A stretch of 7,037 nt of DNA from Limnoglobus sp. (lineage in GTDB: Bacteria > Planctomycetota > Planctomycetia > Gemmatales > Gemmataceae): positions 1 to 7,037 of the forward strand of contig JANXNT010001423.1 of NCBI GenBank assembly GCA_025353985.1, read 5' to 3'. The notes below the pieces were generated by a model that was given only the letters and a program-made list of their open reading frames with translations, made no database searches and was not told where the DNA came from. Position 1 is the first letter of the stretch, and the number at the start of each line of letters is the position of its first letter. Position numbers and translations under genes: made by a program. This document shows, piece after piece, positions 1-5,064 of the stretch.

Positions 1-952
1 GCCACTCGATGTCTGCCGCAATGCGGTGGCATTCGCGAAACGCACACTCTGCGACGTTGTGATTCTCGATACCGCCGGCCGTTTGCAGATCGACGACGAT
101 CTGATGAACGAATTGAAAGCGATCGACAAACAGGTCCGCCCCGACGAGGCGTATTTGGTGGTCGATGCGATGATCGGGCAAGAAGCGGTGAACGTCTCCA
201 AGGCGTTCAACGACGCGCTCGAACTGAACGCGGTGATTCTGACGAAACTCGACGGCGATGCCCGCGGCGGGGCTGCGCTTTCGATCAAGCACGTAACGGG
301 CGTGCCGATCAAATTTATCGGCGTCGGCGAGAAAATCGACAAGCTCGAAGAGTTCCACCCGGAGCGCATGGCGGGGCGAATCCTCGGTCAAGGCGACATG
401 ATGGGTGTGGTCGAAAAGATCAAGTCGATTCAAGATCAAATGTCGCAAGAGGATTTGCAGAAGCAGCAAGATAAGCTCTCGAAGGGTACGTTCACGATCA
501 ACGACTTCCGCAAGCAGTTCGAGCAAATTGCGGCACTCGGCATGAAAGACCTGATCGGCAAGATGCCGGGAATGTCCGAGATGATCCCCGATGGGGAAGA
601 CCCCGAAGTGGCACTGAAACGGGTGCAAGGCATCATCGATTCGATGACGAAGAAAGAGCGTGCCGACCCCGATATTATCGACATCAATCGACGACGTCGC
701 ATCGCTACGGGAGCCGGGGTACAGCCGCAAGAAATCAAAGCGTTTCTGCAACAGTTCGACCAAGTCCGGCTACTGATGAAGCAAATGTCCGAGATGTCGA
801 TGTTCCAGCGAATGAAAATGATGGCCGGGATGGGGAAGAGCGGCGCGTTCGCCCCCGGCGGTATGAACAACATGAAACTCAAAGGCGACACCGGCCACCG
901 CAAGAGCGCGAAAGAACGCGCCGAAGATCGCAAAAAGAAAAAGAAGCGGTAG
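1..952 (+). CDS. ffh: Signal recognition particle protein Ffh (SRP54), 5'-truncated by window edge
   Basis: This is the C-terminal part of the SRP GTPase, which binds 4.5S RNA and signal sequences of nascent membrane and exported proteins and docks with FtsY. The reading frame is already open at base 2 (P-L-D-V-C-R-N-A-V...), so the true start, the N domain and the P-loop lie upstream; the GTG at 26 is internal. Visible GTPase motifs are DTAGR (G3, 68-82), TKLDGDARGG (G4, 242-271) and the GVGEK region (320-334) at the end of the G domain. The M domain begins near GQGDMMG (about 386) and is rich in methionine. The RNA-binding helix motif NRRRRIATGAG lies at 686-718, with N and A replacing the more usual S and S. 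The protein ends in a lysine-rich tail (929-949) before TAG. The family assignment is firm. No rpsP or trmD follows, although these often sit next to ffh in other bacteria. Confidence 0.97.
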   Translation, partial: PLDVCRNAVAFAKRTLCDVVILDTAGRLQIDDDLMNELKAIDKQVRPDEAYLVVDAMIGQEAVNVSKAFNDALELNAVILTKLDGDARGGAALSIKHVTGVPIKFIGVGEKIDKLEEFHPERMAGRILGQGDMMGVVEKIKSIQDQMSQEDLQKQQDKLSKGTFTINDFRKQFEQIAALGMKDLIGKMPGMSEMIPDGEDPEVALKRVQGIIDSMTKKERADPDIIDINRRRRIATGAGVQPQEIKAFLQQFDQVRLLMKQMSEMSMFQRMKMMAGMGKSGAFAPGGMNNMKLKGDTGHRKSAKERAEDRKKKKKR

Positions 953-958
953 GCGTTA

Positions 959-1060
959 TCGTGCCAGCCCGCAGCTTAAGCAAGGTGTGCGCTTCCAGCG
1001 TTCAGGCACGGCTTGGAGTTTTTTTTGGGTTCCCCTTGCTTGCGCAGCGGGCTGGCACGA
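959..1060. repeat. Interrupted inverted repeat, REP/MITE-like intergenic element
   Basis: The outer arms are a perfect 14-bp inverted pair, TCGTGCCAGCCCGC at 959-972 and its reverse complement at 1047-1060. After a 5-base partly mismatched step, a second perfect 8-bp pair follows (AAGCAAGG at 978-985 with CCTTGCTT at 1034-1041). Each arm is thus about 27 bp around a 48-base centre (986-1033). No clear target-site duplication flanks it and it encodes no transposase. It fills the gap directly after ffh. I infer a dispersed non-autonomous or REP-like element; only one copy is visible here, so repetition in the genome is not shown by this window. Alternatively it is simply a long bidirectional terminator stem. 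Confidence 0.7.
993..1026 (+). terminator. Possible intrinsic terminator of ffh, inside the repeat loop
   Basis: TTCCAG (993-998) can pair with TTGGAG (1013-1018), with two G-T wobbles. The stem is followed immediately by eight T residues (1019-1026). The stem is short and the loop is 14 bases, so on its own it is weak. The larger inverted repeat around it (959-1060) could add a second structure. It lies about 40 bases after the ffh stop, in the right orientation. Termination here is inferred. Confidence 0.4.
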
Positions 1061-1103
1061 AAAGTATCGCATTCCAAGCGTGAGATCTCTTCGGATTGTC
1101 GAC

Positions 1104-1109
1104 TACAAT
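1104..1109 (+). promoter_or_regulatory. Weak candidate -10 box for the cytochrome gene
   Basis: TACAAT differs by one base from the TATAAT consensus and sits 51 bases before the ATG at 1161, outside the inverted repeat. No convincing -35 hexamer is found 16-18 bases upstream (the region reads TGAGAT or similar). Planctomycete promoters are poorly described, so this is only a candidate. Confidence 0.2.
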
Positions 1110-1149
1110 ACAGCATCTCGCATCCTTGCACTCCCGCCTGGCTCGTTCT

Positions 1150-1153
1150 GAGG
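1150..1153 (+). promoter_or_regulatory. Ribosome binding site for the cytochrome/DUF1549 gene
   Basis: GAGG lies seven bases before the ATG at 1161, a normal Shine-Dalgarno distance. For the second in-frame ATG at 1170 the spacing would be 16 bases. This supports 1161 as the start. Confidence 0.55.
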
Positions 1154-1160
1154 TCGCAGT

Positions 1161-3887
1161 ATGTTGTCGATGCGTTTTGCCTCGTTCGTTGCGATTTTGT
1201 CATTTGCCGTAGCTGCGCGCGGGGCCGACCCGAAGATCGAGTTTTTCGAGAACAAGATTCGGCCCATCCTCGTTGGTTGCCAGAGTTGCCACAATGCGAC
1301 AAAAGAGAAAGGCGGGCTGCGGCTGACTGCGCGCGCTGAACTCCTCAAGGGCGGTGACACGGGGCCGTCACTCGATGTCGCGCACTTCGAGAAAAGCCTG
1401 TTGCTGCAAGTCTTGCAATACGATGGCGACATGAAAATGCCGCCAAAGGGCAAACTGCCCGACGCACAAATTGCCGACATAGCCACGTGGGTGAAAGCCG
1501 GTGCCGTATGGCCCGATGATCGTGTGGTAGTCGTATCGAGCATCACGAAAGAAATGGATGTACACACACTCGCGGCGGCGCACTGGTCGTACCGCCCAAT
1601 TGCCAATCCTGCAGTATCGATTGCAAATATTGCGAACCCGATCGATTCATTTTTGCGGGCAAAACTCGACTCAGCGGGGCTGAAGCCCGCGTTGCCTGCG
1701 ACCAAACGCACGCTGATTCGGCGGCTCACATTCGACCTTATCGGCTTACCGCCAACGCCGGCGGAAATCGATGCGTTCCTCGCGGATAACACGCCGAACG
1801 CGTATGAAACTTGCGTTGATCGGCTTTTGTCGTCGCCCCACTACGGCGAACGCTGGGGACGCCATTGGCTAGATCTCACGCGGTACGCCGAGACGATGGG
1901 CCACGAGTTCGATTTTGAAATCGCCGACGCCTGGCGCTACCGCGACTACGCGATTCGCGCGTTCAACACCGACTTGCCGTACGACCAATTCGTCCGCGAA
2001 CAAATTGCGGGCGACCGACTGACACCGCGTTGGCATCCAACGGAACACACCAATGAATCGCTGATCGCCACCGGATTTTGGCACCTCGGCGAAGGAAAAC
2101 ATTCGCCCGTGGACGTACGCCAAGAGCAAGCCGACCGTATCGATAACATGATCGATGTTTTCGGCAAAACCTTCCTCGGTTTGACGATCTCGTGTGCGCG
2201 TTGCCACGATCACAAATTCGACCCGCTGCCCACCCGCGATTACTACGCGTTGTACGGCATCCTTAGCAGTTCGCGTTATCAACATGCCTTCATCGACGAC
2301 CCGGCGAAGATCGATTCGCTTTTGGATAAGCTCAAAGCGGCTCGCGGTGAAGTGAGTGAACCATCGACTGCGGTAGTGGCACCATCGAAAGAGTATGCGA
2401 ACTGGCTCGCGAATTCGCGTTCTTTCGAGTCATTCGGTGCGGACTGGAACCTGCGTTGGCCAACGACGGGACACGCTTTCCGTCTGACGGATCAAGCCCC
2501 ACATAGTGGTCGCGAATCGTCGGTCCTGCGTGGCACGCTACGTTCGCCGACGTTCAAAACCGAATCGCGTTACGTCTCCGTCCGCGTGGCGGGTCGCCAT
2601 TCGCGTATTAATTTGATTCTCGACAACTTCCAACTGATCCAAGATCCGATCTACGGTGGCCTGCGTAAAGGCGTTGACCACGGCGAAGAGTATCAGTGGG
2701 TCGTTTTCGATCTCGGCATGTGGCCGAACCACAACGCCTACCTCGAACTGATCGACGACGAGAAAGGGTATCTCTCGATTCTCGAAGCGCGATTCAACGA
2801 TAGCCCACCGCCAGCCGCACCGAAACGACTCGCGAAATTGCCGAAGGCGTTGCCTGAATTCGAAGCGAGACTTGCCGAGGTGCGACGTGCTCCGGCGATG
2901 GCCGACGGTACCGGCTTGAACGAGCGCGTCTTCGTTCGTGGCAACCACAAAGCCCCCGGCATCATGGCCGAACGCTGCAATTTGGAACTGTTCCGCAAGC
3001 CCGATGCGAAGTCCCCACCCCAAGGTAGCGGGCGGCTGGAGTTAGCGAACGAAGTCGCCACGCTTGCGAATCCGCTGTTCGCGCGTGTGTACGTCAATCG
3101 CGTTTGGCACCACCACTTCGGCGTCGGTCTCGTGCCATCGACCGACGACTTCGGCAAACAGGGACAGACGCCGAGCCACCCCGAACTTCTCGACTGGCTG
3201 GCGACGACGTTCGCGAACGATGGCTGGTCCACGAAGCGGCTGCACAAACGCATTTTGCTCAGCGATGCCTACCGGATGTCATCGCAAGCTCTCCCGGAAA
3301 CGTCGGTGAAGGCGGCGACCGTCGATCCGCAAAATCGGCTTCTTTACAAGGCGAACGTGCAACGTCTCGAAGCCGAGGCGATACGCGACACGATGCTAGC
3401 GGTGTCGGGGCAACTCGATCGCAAGATGGGCGGGCCGAGCGTGATGCCGCACCTGACGGAGCATATGATCGGCCGCGGTAGGCCGGGCAGTTCGGGGCCG
3501 CTCGATGGTAGCGGACGTCGGAGTATCTACATGGGCGTGCGCCGCAATTTCCTCAATCCGCTGTTCGTGGCGTTCGATTATCCGACGCCATTTACGACCA
3601 TCGGCCGGCGTGGTACCTCGAATGTGCCTGCACAGGCACTCGTGTTGCTCAACAACCCGTTCGCGATTCAGCAGGCGGAAATTTGGTCAAAAGTCACCGC
3701 TAGTTCGCCAGAGGAGCACGTGCGGAAAATGTACATCACCGCGTTTGGGCGCACCGCGACCGATACGGAGCTTTCGGCGGCACTCGCGTTCGTTGCCGAG
3801 CAGACTAAGGAATCGAGCGTGAAAGAAGCATGGGCCGACTTCGCGCACACGCTGTTCAACGCGAAGGAATTTCTGTTCATCGAGTGA
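1161..3887 (+). CDS. Secreted planctomycete cytochrome c / DUF1549 / DUF1553 protein
   Basis: This 908-residue protein is complete. Residues 1-21 form a signal peptide (Arg5, hydrophobic core, A-R-G before A22 or A-V-A before A19), so it should be exported. A planctomycete-type cytochrome c domain follows (about 27-118): heme motif CQSCH at 40-44 and a likely distal ligand Met93 in KMPPKGKL. HWSYRPIANP (141-150) leads into DUF1549 (about 159-370), which carries a second CxxCH, CARCHDHKFDP, at 345-355. Residues about 431-550 look like a beta-sandwich, with GTLRSPTF, a D-N-F-Q-L-I-Q-D-PIYGG segment and an A-Y-L-E-L-I-D-D segment. DUF1553 spans about 622-880 and includes WHHHFG (649-654) and R-R-N-F-L-N-P. 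Domain order and length are usual for the family. Its biochemical role is not established; electron transfer linked to breakdown of an extracellular substrate is a guess. The frequent partner DUF1501 is not adjacent. A GAGG site supports the start. Confidence 0.95.
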   Translation: MLSMRFASFVAILSFAVAARGADPKIEFFENKIRPILVGCQSCHNATKEKGGLRLTARAELLKGGDTGPSLDVAHFEKSLLLQVLQYDGDMKMPPKGKLPDAQIADIATWVKAGAVWPDDRVVVVSSITKEMDVHTLAAAHWSYRPIANPAVSIANIANPIDSFLRAKLDSAGLKPALPATKRTLIRRLTFDLIGLPPTPAEIDAFLADNTPNAYETCVDRLLSSPHYGERWGRHWLDLTRYAETMGHEFDFEIADAWRYRDYAIRAFNTDLPYDQFVREQIAGDRLTPRWHPTEHTNESLIATGFWHLGEGKHSPVDVRQEQADRIDNMIDVFGKTFLGLTISCARCHDHKFDPLPTRDYYALYGILSSSRYQHAFIDDPAKIDSLLDKLKAARGEVSEPSTAVVAPSKEYANWLANSRSFESFGADWNLRWPTTGHAFRLTDQAPHSGRESSVLRGTLRSPTFKTESRYVSVRVAGRHSRINLILDNFQLIQDPIYGGLRKGVDHGEEYQWVVFDLGMWPNHNAYLELIDDEKGYLSILEARFNDSPPPAAPKRLAKLPKALPEFEARLAEVRRAPAMADGTGLNERVFVRGNHKAPGIMAERCNLELFRKPDAKSPPQGSGRLELANEVATLANPLFARVYVNRVWHHHFGVGLVPSTDDFGKQGQTPSHPELLDWLATTFANDGWSTKRLHKRILLSDAYRMSSQALPETSVKAATVDPQNRLLYKANVQRLEAEAIRDTMLAVSGQLDRKMGGPSVMPHLTEHMIGRGRPGSSGPLDGSGRRSIYMGVRRNFLNPLFVAFDYPTPFTTIGRRGTSNVPAQALVLLNNPFAIQQAEIWSKVTASSPEEHVRKMYITAFGRTATDTELSAALAFVAEQTKESSVKEAWADFAHTLFNAKEFLFIE

Positions 3888-3888
3888 T

Positions 3889-5061
3889 TCATTCGACAAG
3901 TCGCGGATTCGCCCAGTTCACATCGGCGTACACGTCGCCACCTGGGCCGAAATCGACTTCGATCATCAAGCGTTTCGCCTTCGCAATATCCACCCGCACA
4001 TGTGCCGCATTCTGCGTGACGGCTTTCATCTCCCGTGCTTCGCCGTCGACGAGAATGCGAACGGTTGCCGAACCGCGTGCGCCGGTGATCGGGTCGAGGC
4101 CGATGCCTGCGTCGAAGCGGCGAAACTTGCCATCGAGAGCGTACGTTCGCACGGCGTGCGGGTGGGTGCCGAAGCCGCGGTCGAACGTGCTGATGCCGTC
4201 GGCTGTCTTCAGCCGAAGTGGTCGATCCTTCGCGCTGCGGTTCGTCGCCCATGTCCACGTCACTTCGCCGAATGGTTGCAGTTTCTCGGTTAATGGCCGC
4301 AAATCGGTGAGGTCGATTACCTTCGGGTTCATGCCATCCAGCGCAATCATATCGCCGAGTGGCACTTCGATTTTTGCACTGAAAACCGTGGTGCCTCGCA
4401 GTGTCGTCGCATCAGCAGTGACTGCGGTTAACGTGAATCGCGAGCCGTTTGCGGTGACCAACCTCGCGGTCCGCCCCTTCGGTTTGCGCGCCACGGTGAG
4501 GCTCGGGTTGAGCGCGATTGCGGCGATACTGCTCGCTTCCATCGCGACCGATTTGCCGTTAACCAACAGTTTCAGCGAGCCGCCATCGCCGAGACGTTCG
4601 ATGTCGCCGATCTGCACGTCGCCGTTTCGTAGCAACACGTAGTCTTTCTTTCGCTCGGCAGGTAACCATGGGTAACGGTCCGGAAACGCCGATAGATCGC
4701 CGGGGATCGGCGCGTACCAGATCACTTGCACGAAACCGAACGGCACGCGCCATTCCGCCGTGGCACGCAATCGCACCGCAGTGTCGTCACCACCGATGAT
4801 TTCGCCGCCGATGCGGTCGCCATTCGCAAGGATCACTCCACTGCTTGCGGGGTAGATCGGACGCGGCATTTTTTGTTGCTGAATCGTCAAGATATCAATT
4901 GCCGGTATCGTTGCGACCGGGTCGCGGAAATACACCACCCCCGCCGCGTCGATGCGGTCGATGATGCCGGTGCGTTCGCCGCCCGCGATCGTATCCACGA
5001 CGAACGCCGGTGCCGAAGGAGGCGCGAATATGATGAGATGCAGCACGAGTGCGAGTATCAT
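3889..5061 (-). CDS. Secreted protein with Sm-like beta repeats and C-terminal NPCBM domain
   Basis: This 390-residue protein has a hydrophobic leader (MILALVLHLIIF...) with a plausible cleavage site A-P-A after residue 19, but no basic residue in front of the core, which is unusual. Residues 21-241 hold four beta-rich segments (21-60, 75-115, 141-184, 198-241) sharing a pattern of hydrophobic strand, N/G-G-D/E/S turn, strand, and a final P/E-x-x-x-I-x-x-I end. Residues about 253-388 match NPCBM/NEW2, a putative carbohydrate-binding module first noted in glycosyl hydrolases: the GFGTHPH motif (296-302), D-A-G-I-G-L-D, V-R-I-L-V-D-G and a final D-V-N-W-A-N-P-R-L. No catalytic domain is present, so binding to a cell-surface or extracellular glycan is inferred. 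The start is bounded: TAG, the stop of the upstream gene, lies two codons before the ATG in the same frame. Ribosome binding is weak (GAAGAAG, about 6 bases upstream), so translation is probably coupled to that gene. Confidence 0.88.
   Translation of the reverse strand: MILALVLHLIIFAPPSAPAFVVDTIAGGERTGIIDRIDAAGVVYFRDPVATIPAIDILTIQQQKMPRPIYPASSGVILANGDRIGGEIIGGDDTAVRLRATAEWRVPFGFVQVIWYAPIPGDLSAFPDRYPWLPAERKKDYVLLRNGDVQIGDIERLGDGGSLKLLVNGKSVAMEASSIAAIALNPSLTVARKPKGRTARLVTANGSRFTLTAVTADATTLRGTTVFSAKIEVPLGDMIALDGMNPKVIDLTDLRPLTEKLQPFGEVTWTWATNRSAKDRPLRLKTADGISTFDRGFGTHPHAVRTYALDGKFRRFDAGIGLDPITGARGSATVRILVDGEAREMKAVTQNAAHVRVDIAKAKRLMIEVDFGPGGDVYADVNWANPRLVE
4339..5001 (-). repeat. Four divergent Sm-like protein repeats within the NPCBM gene
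   Basis: Protein segments at residues 21-60 (4882-5001), 75-115 (4717-4839), 141-184 (4510-4641) and 198-241 (4339-4470) align by eye. Each has a strand leading to a turn (AGGERTG, ANGDRIGG, RNGDVQIG, ANGSRFT), a strand pair, and a closing strand (IPAIDILTI, VPFGFVQVIW, MEASSIAAIAL, VPLGDMIAL). They are too diverged to show as DNA repeats. The Sm-like or small beta-barrel fold is inferred from the pattern. Confidence 0.45.
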
Positions 5062-5064
5062 TGT

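Noticed and set aside
436..933. Minus-strand frame of 165 residues inside ffh
   Set aside because: It is wholly antisense to the conserved Ffh M domain.
1053..1070. Possible sigma-54 promoter (TGGCACG followed by TATCGC)
   Set aside because: The -24 half matches, but the GC expected at -12 is not at the required spacing, and the match is a by-product of the repeat arm.
976..1302. Minus-strand frame of 108 residues running through the intergenic repeat into the cytochrome gene
   Set aside because: It is antisense to the signal peptide and heme domain of a well-supported gene, has low-complexity basic composition, and part of it is only the translated inverted repeat.
1013..1339. Plus-strand frame of 108 residues starting in the repeat
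   Set aside because: It overlaps the cytochrome gene in another frame, has no recognisable domain, and its N-terminal part is the repeat arm.
3668..4258. Minus-strand frame of 196 residues at the convergent junction
   Set aside because: Arginine-rich translation in the wrong frame across two supported genes, with no domain.
3830..4642. Plus-strand frame of 270 residues over the NPCBM gene
   Set aside because: It is antisense to a gene with a signal peptide and a recognisable NPCBM domain; its serine- and arginine-rich translation looks like a shadow frame.
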